A stretch of 64,000 bases of DNA, taken from assembly GCA_016748015.1 (NCBI GenBank), contig JAAOMT010000597.1, positions 386,351 through 450,350 of the forward strand, given 5' to 3'. This document shows, one piece after another, positions 10,363 to 21,021 of this stretch. The position numbers were made by a program, and so were the translations under genes. The notes beneath the pieces were generated by a model. It searched no databases. It saw only the letters and a program-made list of their open reading frames with translations, and was not told where the DNA came from. Origin of the DNA: Geosiphon pyriformis. Lineage: Eukaryota; Glomeromycota; Glomeromycetes; Archaeosporales; Geosiphonaceae. Every line of letters begins with the position of its first letter. The stretch's first letter is position 1.

Positions 10363-10923
10363 GTAGCTAATCAATTTCGAAATGTTAATTGGGTTTTGGG
10401 GATTTTCCAAGTGCAATAATTAAAGAATTTGGTTTTTCGAATTATTTGATATTTATTTCTTTTTGTGTGTATAAGAACAGTTTTTAAGAGATAAATCTAA
10501 AGTAAGATACATTTTCTCGAAGAGAGAAGCTCTTCTTTTATACAACTTGTTGTAACACTATTCTATGAACTTGAACTTTGCTATTTTCTACAATTTCGCT
10601 GAACTAAAGATACATTTTGGCGAACTACAAGTTATTTTGGCAAACTATTAGATATTTTCGGTGAACTATCAATTATTTCAGCGAATTTCTACAAATTTTG
10701 GCAAACTTCTGAATGTTACATAGTTCGGGGTATTGCATGATTGATCATCGCAATTAGGTTACATTTGTGTTGTGTACAATTTGAGTTATTAATTAAATGA
10801 TAATTTCAGACATTTTTGCTAATATAATAAGTGATCATTTGGAATGATAATATATGCTAATTAATGATAGGAATTATAAAATAATTTCATGCTAAATAAT
10901 ATCTCTAATTTCGTCTGGTAACA
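10363..10923 (-). repeat. B1 5' LTR, partial
   Basis: Corresponds to 2510-3046 of the 3' LTR with a small number of differences, mostly C/T and G/A. It ends tctggtaaca, directly followed by the ATGC duplication. The repeat array of tttcgg-type motifs lies at 10594-10717. Confidence 0.92.
10535..10542 (-). promoter_or_regulatory. B1 LTR TATA box
   Basis: TATAAAAG on the minus strand. It sits between the repeated tttcgg-type motifs (upstream on that strand) and a GAAGAG/CTCTTC inverted repeat, so it is a plausible core promoter of the U3/R boundary. Confidence 0.5.
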
Positions 10924-12933
10924 ATGCCATCACTATAAGAGACATGTATCTATTCCCCAAAATTAGTGCAATACTAAATAAATTCAATGGTACTGCTTTC
11001 TTCTCAACCATTGACTTAATTGCTAAATTCTGGCAAGTAGAGATAGATCTAAAAAGCAGAAAAAAAACTGCTTTTATTACCAAGTATAGCATCTATGAAT
11101 TTACAGCTATGTCTTTTGGTTTTACTAATGCCCCTTTCATCTTTCAATACCTAATGAACAAAGTGTTTGAATTAGTAAAAAAAACTTTGTTCTAGTCTAC
11201 TTAGACGATATAATAGTATATTCAAAAACCTGGGATAAATATTTTAAACACTTGCAAAAAGTTTTTGATCTGTTTAAAAATGCTGGTCTCAAGATAAACT
11301 TAATTAAATCTTTCTTTGGATGTTAATCCACCCAGTTTCTTGGTCATCTTATTATAAAAAATAAAATTTTCTCTGATCCAACTAAGGTTGAAAAAGTCCA
11401 GAACATTAGACAATCAATAAATGTTTTTGAATTATGCTTTTTTCTTGGTTTGGCTTCTTACTATCACAAATTTATCAAAAATTTCTCCAAAATTGTCTTT
11501 CCTCTCAATCAGCTACTTAGAAAAAATGTCAATTATCACTAAAGCACTCATCAACAAAAAGCTTTTGAAATTCTGAAAAAAAAACTTGTTACTAAACCAA
11601 TTCTTAAGCAACCTGATCTAAACCAACTTTTTATCTTTTATACTGATATATCTGGTTATAGACTTAGTACTGTTCTCTCACAAAAAGATGAAGATGGCAG
11701 AGAACATGCTATAGCATATGTTAGTAGATTCTTTATACCAGCAGAGAAGAACTATTTAGTAACTGAACAAGAATACTTAGCAGTAGTTTAGACTACTAGT
11801 TACTGAGATCAATATCTTCTTGGTGTGAAATTCTTAGTAATAACAAATCATCAAGTCTTGGTTTGGCTGTACAATAAAAAAAAGCTAAAACACAAATAAA
11901 TAACCTACTAGATACTTCATTTGGATGAATTCGACTATGATATTCAATACTACAAAAAAGCAAATCATCAAAACGCTGATATTTTTTCTAGACTTACTAT
12001 CTAGTAACAGTACAAGCTTCTTAAACCAATCTATCTTAATTATTAGTAACTCCTCTTTTAACAAACACAATAATAGACTTGAACAACTACTCTGCCTTAA
12101 TAGAATTTTTGGATAAAGAACAATACCCACCAGAATACACTTAACAGCAAAATGAACATTTGCACAAACAATTAAATTTCTATTTGATCTGTTAAAACCA
12201 ATTATATAAAAGAAACAGAAAAAATCTTGACCACCTCTAGAAAGTCATAAGATTTAAAAAAAGAGAAATTGTGATCTACAACATGCATACTAATCCATTA
12301 GCTAGACACTTTGGAAAAACAAAAACAATTCAGAAAACTTTACTATTATTGGCCTATCTTGGGAAAGAATATTATTGAATATATTAAAACCTGTGACATT
12401 TGCCAAAGAAGAAGCAAACCCAATTGCAAAGAAAATATCTATTCAATTTCTGTGGATCAACTATTTGACAGAATTGATATAGATGTTGTTAAATCTTTAA
12501 CAATAACTTCTGATGACAACAAATATATTATTACATATTGACTATCTTACAAAGTGAGTAAAAGCAAGAATCACTCCAGACCAAACAGCAGTTTTAATAG
12601 CCAATTTCATTTATAAAGATATTATTTGTTATCATGGCTACTCCAAAGAACTTTTATCTAATAAAGAAAAAGCTTTTCTCAGTACACTGATTAAAGAACT
12701 TTGCAGAAAAATGGGAATATATTATAAACTTTCTTCTTCTTACTACCCTCAAACAAATGGCCTAGTAAAACGTTTTAATAGAACACTATGTAAAATCTTA
12801 GCCAAAACCAATAAAGAAACAAACTTATAGGACAAAATACTGCCTTCAACTTTGTTTGCTTATAGAACTGTAAATTATAATATAACAAGTTATAAATCTT
12901 TTTATTTGCTTTATGGACATATGGCAATACTAC
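10924..12933 (+). pseudogene. A1 RT, RNase H and integrase N-terminal half
   Basis: Resumes A1 pol exactly after B1. The segment 10944-11195 carries the S-T-I-D-L and G-F-T-N-A-P blocks of RT. After a frame slip, Y-L-D-D is still encoded near 11201-11212. RNase H follows (about 11400-11860) with a stop at the Trp of V-V-W and TGA at the Trp of S-Y-W. The integrase zinc region and core run from about 12240, with 12311-12541 open (C-D-I-C-Q-R-R pair present). A2 interrupts the integrase at 12933. Confidence 0.83.
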
Positions 12934-13597
12934 TGTTACAGGTTGGAGTAACAAGCTAATGGATAACAAGGGAGAACAGAATTGTAGGGTGATAGAAATA
13001 ATCAAAGATGAATTCAACTTTAAAGAGTGAATTGAATGAGTATGGATTCAATGTGTGAGATCAGTTTCATAAAATATCTCAGTCACTATTCTTTTCAAAG
13101 GTAACTGGAGAATTTGAAGGTAGAGGAATAGTCTGTACTGTCAACAATTAATCATCACTAGTATAATTCTATGCCTCACATCAGCACTCTTAGAATTTAA
13201 TATCAGGTATCAACTTGTGCTTTTCAGTTACGTTTATTCAAATAATCTTTAAATACTTCATTTAATCATTTCAGAAAAAGGCAGATAAACACCAACAAGA
13301 AATCTTTTATCCAAAAGATGTTCAGATACTTGAAGGTAAGGAAAGAAAAATTAGTGATAAAAGAATGTTTGAGATAAAAGTTGTTTTATTATATTTCTTT
13401 AATTATTGGAACATACATTTTTATAGCTAAGAGACTTATTGCTTATATAGCTATGAAAAGTGGTCAACAATCAGATCAATGATCAAGTCAATGATCAGGT
13501 CAATGATTACTATCTAAAAATAAGTTGGCTAATTATATGACATCAGTAGCTAATACATGTTGTTAACTAATAAAAACTATGAGTTTCAACCATAACA
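12934..13597 (-). repeat. A2 3' LTR (664 bp)
   Basis: Matches 19929-20652 throughout. The main difference is a block of 12-bp units near 13466-13509, where this LTR has five fewer units: a 60-bp difference, exactly the length difference between the two LTRs. Confidence 0.93.
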
Positions 13598-13620
13598 TCA
13601 TTTTCTTCAAAAAAATTGAG
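13598..13620 (-). promoter_or_regulatory. A2 polypurine tract region
   Basis: On the minus strand CTCAATTTTTTTGAAGAAAA lies against the 3' LTR. The purine block GAAGAAAATGA is the likely second-strand primer. A1 and A3 keep related purine-rich sequence before their 3' LTRs. Confidence 0.55.
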
Positions 13621-14319
13621 CTCCGGCAAAATCAAACTATTTATGGGATATTCTAATTAAAGGGTTTTATCTAACTCAAAACTAACTAGTTTGTTAAAGT
13701 CTTTTGTGGATAAAATGTATAGTACTTAAGGCGAAATGAGCTTTGTATCCAAGAGACCAAACTTTTGTATAAGAGTTTTGGCTCTTCTGGCAATAGTCAA
13801 AACTCTTAGAACATCCAACCATATAATGCCCAAAATTTCCACTTGTATCTCAGAAGTTGTTTTCTTCATGAGCTTTATGTCTTCTATGATTTTACCAAGA
13901 TGACCATAGAGCTCTAGTTGTCTTCCATATAACAAGTTTTTGTCTATGGGCAAGATTTTTTTAATCATTTTTCCAATTGTGGTGGAAGATACAAGTATTG
14001 CTGCTATTATGCTTTCCAACAGATACTTATCTATTTTGCTACCAATTCTTTCTCTTCTGGTAGTTGTTTTCTTTGGTCTGATAACAGTATGAGTTCTACT
14101 GTTGTCAGTTATTGTGGTCTGTTTTCCAATAGTCAGGGTAGCATTTGAATAGTTTTTGATCCAATACTCATAGAAAATATAGAAAGCATTTTGAATGTTT
14201 TGATCCAGAAAATAATTGTTCATGTCAATTGAAAATACCTCTGTTTTGGGAATGGTGCATTTATTTATACTTGGTTTTTGCTGATCATTTGGATCAGTAT
14301 TACCACAACTGGTAACCAA
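13610..14319 (-). pseudogene. A2 third ORF downstream of integrase (unknown)
   Basis: An open frame of 197 codons (13726-14319) that continues in frame past two stops to the polypurine tract, about 235 codons in total. It lies just after, and in a different frame from, the integrase C-terminus. It is basic in the middle (R-P-K-K-T-T-T-R-R-E-R) and has hydrophobic stretches at about residues 100-114 and 161-177 that could be membrane segments or buried helices. No signal peptide is obvious. Copies in A1 (21918-22639), A3 (29680-30393) and A4 (31100-31495) are homologous. The position is that of env in errantivirus-like elements, but I see no Env hallmark. Confidence 0.62.
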
Positions 14320-14429
14320 TTAGATCATTTGTAATATTTCTTAAGTCATATGCTATAAACAAGATGATCATTAAAGATTGTTTTGGATTGATCTTGAAGA
14401 ATATAAGAATCATTGTTCAAACTTTGTTG

Positions 14430-15577
14430 ACTATAAAGGAACCTTTCTATCAGCTAGAGAATTTATTACTATAGACATTGTCTTTGTCTAAGCGGTATTC
14501 CAAAATTAAGTCTCCAACACTTAAAAAAAGTGTTTTATAAGTTTTCTTCTTTTTAAGCTTTTCTTGGAACTGTTTTATTTTTTCAAAGGCAATTATTTGT
14601 GCTTCTACAAGTGAGTCAAAAATGGTACCAAGTTTCCTTTGCAAAATGTTTTTGTAATTCCCTATTGTAATCTCTTCAAAAAGTATTGTCTCAATATTAG
14701 TTTTTATTGGTAGTGTTGTTATTCATCCATAGAGCAAATAAAAAAGTTCATAACTTGTTATGTCATAATTCACAGTTCTATAAGCAAACAAAGCTGAAGA
14801 CAGTACTTTGTCTCATAAATTTGTTTCTTCACTTGTTTTGGCTAGGGTTTCACACAGTGTTCTATTGAAACGTTCCACTAGGCCATTTGTTTGGGGATAA
14901 TAAGGGGAAAAAAGTTTGTGACATATTTATATTTTTCTACAAAGTTCTTTAATCAGTGTACTGAGAAAAGCTCTTCCTCTATCAGATAATAGTTCTTTGG
15001 GGCAGCCATGACAACAAATAATATCTTTATAAATGAAATTGGCTATTAAGACTGCTGTTTGATCTGGGATGGCTCTTGTTTCTACTCACTTTGTAAGATA
15101 GTTGGTAGCTGTGATGATGTATCTGTTGCCATCAGGAGTTACTGTTAAAGATCTAACAACATCTATACCAATTCTGTCAAATGATTGACCAACAGAAATT
15201 GGATGGATATCTTCTTTGCGATTGGGTTTTTTTCTTCTTTGGCAGGTATTACAGATTTTAATGTATTTAGCAATGTCTTTTCCCAAGGTAGGCCAATAAT
15301 AGCGAGCTAAGATTTTCTGAATTGTTTTTGTTTTTCCAAAGTGTCCAGCTAATGGATCAGTGTGCGTATTGTAGATTACAATTTCTCTTTCTTCAAATCT
15401 TATGACTCTTTGGAAACAGTCAGGATCTTTTTTATTTCTTTTGTATAACTGGTTCTGGTAAATCAAATAGAATTTTGATTGTTTGCACAAATGTTCTCTT
15501 TGCTGTTGATTGTATTTCAGTGGGTATTGTCCTTTACCCAAAAATTTCATTAAAACAGAGTAGTTGTCCAAGTCCAT
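14430..15577 (-). pseudogene. A2 integrase
   Basis: The segment 15086-15577 is open and holds the zinc-binding region, with H-T-D-P-L-A-G-H and C-N-T-C-Q-R-R both intact, and the first catalytic Asp in G-I-D-V-V. Further on come the second Asp (L-L-S-D-R-G) and the Glu in G-L-V-E-R-F-N, separated by stops at probable Trp or Gln codons. The C-terminal segment 14450-14644 leads toward a GPY/F-like module that also carries stops. Integrase joins the cDNA into the genome. All of its key residues are still present in this copy. Confidence 0.86.
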
Positions 15578-16248
15578 TATTGTGTTTGTTTGTAGGAGAG
15601 TTACTAATAATTAGTTTGGTTTGGTTTGAGATGATTGTACTGTCACTTGGTGGTAAGTCTGAAGAAAGCATTGGCATTTTAATGATTAGCTTCTTTGCGA
15701 TGTTGAATATCATAGTTGAATTTGTCCAAGTAGAGTATCTAGTAAGTTAATCTTTTGTGTTCTAGCTTCTTTTTGTTGTGCAGCCAAACCAAAGCTTGGT
15801 GATCTGTTATTACCAGGAATTTGGCACCAAGAAAATATTTGTTCTAATAACTAGTAGCCTATACTACTGTCAGACATTTTTGTTCAGTCATTAAGTAGTT
15901 CTGCTCTGCTGGTGAAAGAGTTCTATTGGTATATGCTATAGCATGTTCTTTGCCATCTTCATCTTTCTGGAATAGAACAGCTCCAAGTCCATAGCCAGAT
16001 GCATCAGTATGGAGGATGAAAGGTTGATCTAGATCAAGTTGCTTCAGAATTGGTTCAGTAACTAGTTTTTCCTTTAGAGTTTCAAAAGTTTTTTGTTGGT
16101 GTGTGCCCCAATGGTAGTTGACGTTCTTCCTAAGTAGCTGATTAAGTGGAGCAGCTATTTTGGAGAAATTCTTGACAAATTTGTGATAATAGAAAGCCAA
16201 ACCAAAGAAAGAGCATAGTTCATGAATATTCATTGGTTGTTTAATGTT
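15578..16248 (-). pseudogene. A2 RNase H and connection
   Basis: The open part 15859-16233 runs from G-L-A-F-Y-Y-H-K-F through T-D-A-S-G-Y-G-L-G-A to the Glu-containing E-Q-K-C-L block. It stops (TAG) at the Trp of the V-V-W motif. Further stops follow to 15580, including TAG at the Trp codon that reads TGA in A1 and TAA in A3. The I-T-D-H block (catalytic Asp) is present near 15806-15817. Confidence 0.83.
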
Positions 16249-16944
16249 CTAGACTTTTTCAACCTTAGCTGGGTCAGAAAAAATTCCATCTTTTGTGATA
16301 AGATGACCAAGGAATTGGGTGGATTGTCTTTTAAAGAAAGATTTAATTGGGTTGATCTTGAGACCTGCATTTCTGAGAAGATCAAAAACCTTTTGCAAAT
16401 GTACAAGATGTTCATCCCAGGTTTTTGAGTACACTATTATATTGTCCAGATAGACCAAAACAAAGTTTTCTTTCACTAATTCAAATACTTTATCCATTAA
16501 GTGTTGAAAGATGAGAGGGGCATTGGTGAGACCAAAAAACATGACTGTGAATTCATAGGTGCCATACTTGGTGATGAAGGTGGTTTTTTTCCAGCTTTCT
16601 GAATCCATCTCTACTTGCCAGAATCCAGCAGTTAGATCAATGGTTGAAAAGAAAGCAGCATCTTTAAATTGGTCCAGCATTGCATCAATCTTGGGAAGTG
16701 GGTATATGTCTCTTTCAGTAATGGCATTTAATTGGTGGTAGTCAACACAGAAGCATAGGGTTCTACCTTTCTTAGATACTACTACAACTGGAAAAGCCCA
16801 TTCACTCTTGGTTTTTTGTATGAATCCAAGTTCTTTTATCCGGTTTATCTTTTTCTTGATGAACTCATTATTGTGCCGATTGGATTGATATGGCTTCAAA
16901 TAGATGGGGCAAGTTTCTCTGATGGTAATAGTGTGTTGTATCAC
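16249..16944 (-). pseudogene. A2 reverse transcriptase
   Basis: 231 open codons covering most of RT: W-A-F-P-V-V-V-V (49-56), C-F-C-V-D-Y-H-Q-L-N (64-73), F-F-S-T-I-D-L (98-104) with the first catalytic Asp, F-F-G-L-T-N-A-P (136-143), and Y-L-D-N at 165-168, where the canonical motif is YLDD. The Asp-to-Asn change in the active site would inactivate the polymerase. A1 retains Y-L-D-D, so the Asn is a copy-specific lesion. A3 has the same change. Confidence 0.9.
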
Positions 16945-17064
16945 ATAGGTTCATCCAGGAGTATCACTTTTTTTTGAGATAACTGGGCTATTTCTTGCCA
17001 ACAGATTTTCAATGTTTATCTTTCTTTCTTCTTGGGAGGATTCTCTTTGTTCTACAACTAGTGA

Positions 17065-17655
17065 TTAGATTTCAGGTGGTTCATTTTCAAAGGACTTCTG
17101 TACTTCTTTTAATTCTTCTCTTGGTATCAAACTGATTGATTTCCAATCTTTGTAATAGATCAGGCAGGATTTGTATTTGTCACTTGGAGAATACAAGAGT
17201 TGATTGCACCAGCACCAGGCACAAGAACCATGCCACCAATAATGGTACTTGGCTTTCTTGCTAGGCTTCTGGTCAAAAGTTTTTCTTAGGATATTATAGT
17301 AGGGCCAACAGATTAGCTTGCCAATTACAATGATTCCTTCTCTGTCAGCTTTGAGATTGTCCAGTGGCTTGCCATTGCTGATGAAGGTGGTATAGGCAAG
17401 TTCAACAGTTTCTTCTTGTTCCTCTTGTTCTTCTTCTTCATCACTTTCTTTATCATCTGATTCCTCTGATTGTTCTTCTTTTTGATTCTGTTTTGGTGTT
17501 AGAGGGGTTGTCCAGTGGCGACACTTAACCACAATGAATTTTTCACCACATCTGATGGTTAGCTTACAAAGTTTATAGTTAAGTAATGCTTTGGCTTTCT
17601 TGAGCCATTCATTTCCAACAATAATAATGTATTCCTTGGCTTCAAAAACTTCCAT
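17065..17655 (-). pseudogene. A2 protease C-terminus and Cys/Trp-rich domain
   Basis: 196 open codons between protease and RT. Residues 1-60 finish the protease (I-I-V-G-N-E-W-L). A strongly acidic Glu-rich linker follows (about 66-85). Then comes a Cys/Trp-rich segment with Y-W-W-H-G-S-C-A-W-C-W-C and, 12 residues later, a further Cys, spaced like a small zinc-binding fold. No dUTPase motifs follow, unlike families B and C. RT starts soon after. Confidence 0.7.
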
Positions 17656-18323
17656 GTCAGTTTTAATGCTGATGCCATTGATATGGACAGGAACAGCTTT
17701 GGTTATGCCCAGATCTTTCTTCTTGTCACCATGTATATTGGTTATTGGTCAGGTGAAAGATTCATCAATCTTTCTTCCAATTGCTTCCAAAAAGTGTTTG
17801 GCAATGACACTAACAGATGATCTACTGTCCAAAATCAAGTCAATAAAATAGCCAGCCACTTGGACTTTGCAAATTAATGGGGTGACATTGCTGTTGTCAG
17901 CAAGTTCAGCTTGACAAGGGCATTTATTGATTTTTGGTGTTTTCTTCTTGGGAATTAGAGATTTGTGGAGATTTTTTCTGAATTGTGGATGAGTCATTAG
18001 TTGGCCAAAGGTAATGTGTGTAGAAGTTTCCACAAGATTTTTGACAACAGAATAAGGACCAAATTTTTGTACTATTTCTGGAGATTCTAACTTTGGAGAA
18101 TTCTTAAAGACTTTAGCCTTTGGTGGCTCATTATTATTAACAGTTAATGTGAATGGTTTATTTGGATCTAAAACGAAATCAACCTTGGCTTTCTTCTTTT
18201 TCCTTGTTAATTCTGAGGTGTTAATTGCTAGTTCATCTATGTTATGGTCATTATCAGTTAAGTTAAAAACATAAAAAGGGTTTTTTTCTGGTTGGCTTGC
18301 ACTTTTACCCTTTGGAGGTGTGC
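17656..18323 (-). pseudogene. A2 protease N-terminal part
   Basis: The open segment 17749-18033 ends in a retropepsin-like block L-I-L-D-S-R-S-S-V-S-V-I. The sister copy A3 has D-S-E-L-S in the same place, so the expected Gly of D-S-G was lost independently by changes of its codon. A TGA follows where A3 has AGA. Upstream the frame runs back through a Lys-rich linker to the gag stop. Confidence 0.72.
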
Positions 18324-19876
18324 CTACCAGTTTAAAGGCTGGTAAACTGTGGCTTCAACTAGGGGATTCTCTCCAAAGAAATTAATGTTGGCATGATTGG
18401 GTCTTTGATTGGGGACATTGTTGTTATTGATTCTGTTGTTCTGATTGTCATTGTTTCTAAGAACTGGAGGAGGCAAAGGAGGATTGTTGCAATCTCTGAA
18501 GAAATGTCCAGTTAATCCACATCTATAACACACAGGAGGGCCACAATTTTGCTGTCTTTGATAAAGAGGTTGCTGGGGCTGATTAAAACGGTTTTCAAAT
18601 CTGGGTTTTTGTGGTTGCTAGTTATTTCTGACTGCTTGGGCTAATGGTTCTAATAGTTGAGCAAAATTTGCTGTAAGTCTATCTATTAATTGTTTATTTG
18701 AATCTTGTGTCTGGGCAGCAAAAGAAGTAGCAGCCATTTAAGGAATAGGAGCCATAACAAAAGCAGAAGCAAAAACTGGAAGTGTGGATCCCAAATGCAT
18801 TCTTTGATTGTCTTCAATTCTTTGGGCGAGTTCAATGGCCATATCCATGGTGGGATTATTTTTTAAAGCCAAGAAAGGCCAAAGAGCATATAATAAATCA
18901 GTTCTCAATCTTTTTGTGAAGGAGTGGATCTTTTGCTCTTCAGTACAGTTTCTATCAGAGTCTACACACTTGATAAGTTTTCTGATTGCTTTGGCATATT
19001 TGGTCACAACTTCACCAGAACTTTGGGTTCTTTTTTCTAATTCTATACGCCATTTGGATATTAAGATGGAGGTTCTGAATTTGTTTTCAAACTGGGTAGT
19101 GAAAGAGGTGTTGTTTTCTTCAATATTTGCTGGGATCCATCTAAAAATTCTTTGTTGAGCACCAGCATTGGTTTTTTGTGAAAACCAGGTAGCAGAGGAG
19201 CCTTGGAAATAGCCACCAATGATTTGGAACTTGTATTCATCATCATACTGGTTTGCAGTGACTGTTTTTTCAAAATTGTCCAACCATTTAATTGGATCTT
19301 GGGCATTACTTCTGAATAAGAGTAGTGGTGTGTTGTTTCTTTGCCCCAAAGCAGTTTGTATGCCTTGGAGATGGCCAGAATGTTTGCTTGCATGGGATCT
19401 TGGGCCATTGGTTCAGAAGTTACTGTTTGAGTGGAATGTTCTGATTCACTTAAAAAGAAATCAAAAATAGGAGCAGTTTGATAACTTTCTTCTTCTGTTT
19501 CAAGAGAAGTTATAGTTGATTGGTGAACAGCAACCCAAATGTGTATTTGGTGATTTAGATATTCGAAATCAGGGAGCTGTTGTGTGAAAGTTGTGGAGTA
19601 TAAAAGCTGATTGATGCTATTATTTCTTTCTTTAAAGTTGTCTTCAAAATAAGCTTGGTTAAAGTAATAAGTTGTATATGCTGTATAAGTTTTAGCTGAG
19701 TGCTCATTTAAGAACCAGTTCCAAAAGTCTTGGAATTGTCTACTAGATTGTTTTTCAAAGGAAAAGCTGATCAAGCAGAAGGGCAAGGGATTGAGTTCAA
19801 TAAAGTCTAGATTGTTTCTGTTGTGTGTTGCAAAGTGTTCTTCTGATTGCTGTAGCAGGTATAAATAATCACCCAT
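18324..19876 (-). pseudogene. A2 gag
   Basis: Starts with ATG at 19874-19876, only 29 bp after the PBS, and runs to a stop at 18321-18323. The first part is open to 19061, but a 1-bp deletion near 19370 relative to A3 moves the frame. The correct continuation is the 18738-19349 segment, with the capsid blocks I-K-W-L-D-N-F-E and S-S-A-T-W-F. The CCHC knuckle (C-Y-R-C-G-L-T-G-H-F-F-R-D-C) is at about 18490-18531. A TAA and a TAG break the Gln/Pro-rich linker. Confidence 0.87.
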
Positions 19877-19905
19877 ATAATGAGAAAATAAGTGAATTTT
19901 GACAA

Positions 19906-19922
19906 CCTTACAGGGAGCACCA
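19906..19922 (-). promoter_or_regulatory. A2 primer-binding site
   Basis: TGGTGCTCCCTGTAAGG on the minus strand, six bases inside the 5' LTR. It begins TGG as expected for pairing with a tRNA 3' CCA end. The first 13 bases are identical to the C1 PBS. I do not name the tRNA. Confidence 0.8.
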
Positions 19923-19928
19923 CTTTTA

Positions 19929-20652
19929 TGTTATGGGTTGGAGTAACAAGTTAACGGATAGCAAGGGAGAACAGGATTGTAGGGTAATGAAAATAATCAA
20001 AGGTGAATTCAACTTTAAAGAGCAAATTGAATGAGTATGGATTTAATGTACAAGATCAGTCTCATAAAATATCTTAGTTGCTATTCTTTTCAAAGGTAAC
20101 TTGAGAATTTGAAGGTAGAGGGATAGTCTATACTGTCAACAATTGATCACCACAGGTATAATTCTATGCCTCACATCAGCACTCTTAGAATTCAATATCA
20201 GGTATCAACTTGTGCTTTTCAGTCACATTTATTCAAATAATCTTCAAATACTTCATTTAATCGTTTTAGGAAAAGGCAGATAAACACCAACAAGAGATTT
20301 TTTATTCAAAAAATGTTTAGATACTTGAAGGTAGGGAAAGGGAAATTAGTGATAAGAGAATGTTTGAGATAAAAGTTGTTTTATTATATTTCTTTAATTA
20401 TTGGAACATACATTTTTACAGCTAAGAGACTCATTGCTTATATAGCTATAAAAAGTAGTCAACAACCAGGTCAATGATTAGGTTAATGGTCAGGTCATTG
20501 ATCAGGTCAATAATCAAGTCAATGATCAGGTTAACAGTCAGGTTATTGATCAGGTCAATAATTACTATCTAAAAAAAAGTTGGATAATTATATAACATCA
20601 GTGGCTAATACATGTTGTTAACTAATAAAAACTATGAGTTTCAACCATAACA
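19929..20652 (-). repeat. A2 5' LTR (724 bp)
   Basis: A full family A LTR ending cataaca on the plus strand, followed by the CTAC duplication. It carries about eight to nine copies of a 12-bp unit at 20462-20565, next to a GCTATATAAG TATA region (20434-20443 area). Confidence 0.93.
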
Positions 20653-20656
20653 CTAC

Positions 20657-21021
20657 CAATAGAAATTGACATTGAAACAATACTCTTTAAAAAAATCACA
20701 ATAAGAAATTACAAAGACATTTTGCAAAAAAGACTTGGTACCATTCTTGACTCCTTGATAGAAACACAAATAATTGCTTTTGAAAAGATAAAACAGTTTT
20801 AAGAAAAGCTTAAGAAAAAAAAAACTTATAAAACACTTTCTTTAAGTGTTGGTGACTTGGTATTGAAATACTGTTCAGACAGAAACAATGTTTATGGTAA
20901 TAAATTTTCTAGCTGGTGAAAAGAACCCTTTATAGTCAACAATGTTTTAAACAATGGTTCTTATATTCTTTAAGATTAATCTAGAACAATCTTCAATAAT
21001 TGTTTTGTTTATGGTACATGA
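20657..21021 (+). pseudogene. A1 integrase C-terminus
   Basis: Resumes A1 pol after A2. It corresponds to A3 29280-29650: the helical Lys-rich K-I-K-Q-F stretch, then the GPY/F-like end. Several TAA/TGA stops, for example a TAA at the Gln of the K-Q-F-Q string. It ends at the solo C LTR. Confidence 0.8.

Larger units (their letters stand above)
2088..10923 (-). mobile_element. Ty3/gypsy element B1 with dUTPase (family B)
   Basis: A minus-strand LTR retrotransposon inserted into the RT of A1. The ends are TGTTAC...GTAACA, and the 4-bp duplication ATGC is present at 2084-2087 and 10924-10927. Removing the element restores the sequence of sister copy A3 near 27273-27295. Order on the minus strand: 5' LTR, [assembly gap], gag, protease, Cys-rich domain, dUTPase, RT, RNase H, integrase with GPY/F module, extra ORF, polypurine tract, 3' LTR. 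About fifteen in-frame stops split gag-pol, yet long open segments and many catalytic residues survive. With A2 it is the best preserved element here. Confidence 0.93.
12934..20652 (-). mobile_element. Ty3/gypsy element A2 (family A), nearly complete
   Basis: A minus-strand copy of the same family as its host A1, flanked by the 4-bp duplication CTAC (12930-12933 and 20653-20656). The ends are TGTTATGGTT...CTGTAACA-type. It has both LTRs, PBS, gag, protease, Cys-rich segment, RT, RNase H, integrase, a third ORF and a polypurine tract. It has fewer stops than A1 or A3 and keeps TGG codons where the others have stops, so it is the best guide to the family consensus. Confidence 0.93.

Noticed and set aside
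13598-14319. Calling the third ORF an envelope gene.
   Set aside because: The position fits, but I see no signal peptide, fusion peptide, furin site or C-terminal anchor. Kept as unknown.
18318-18330. Stop-codon readthrough between gag and pol in family A (TAG in A2, TAA TAA in A1 and A3, same frame on both sides).
   Set aside because: The preceding Trp codon is also turned to TAA in A1 and A3, and many other Trp/Gln codons became stops in the same copies. A decayed Trp or Gln codon is as likely as a genuine regulated stop.
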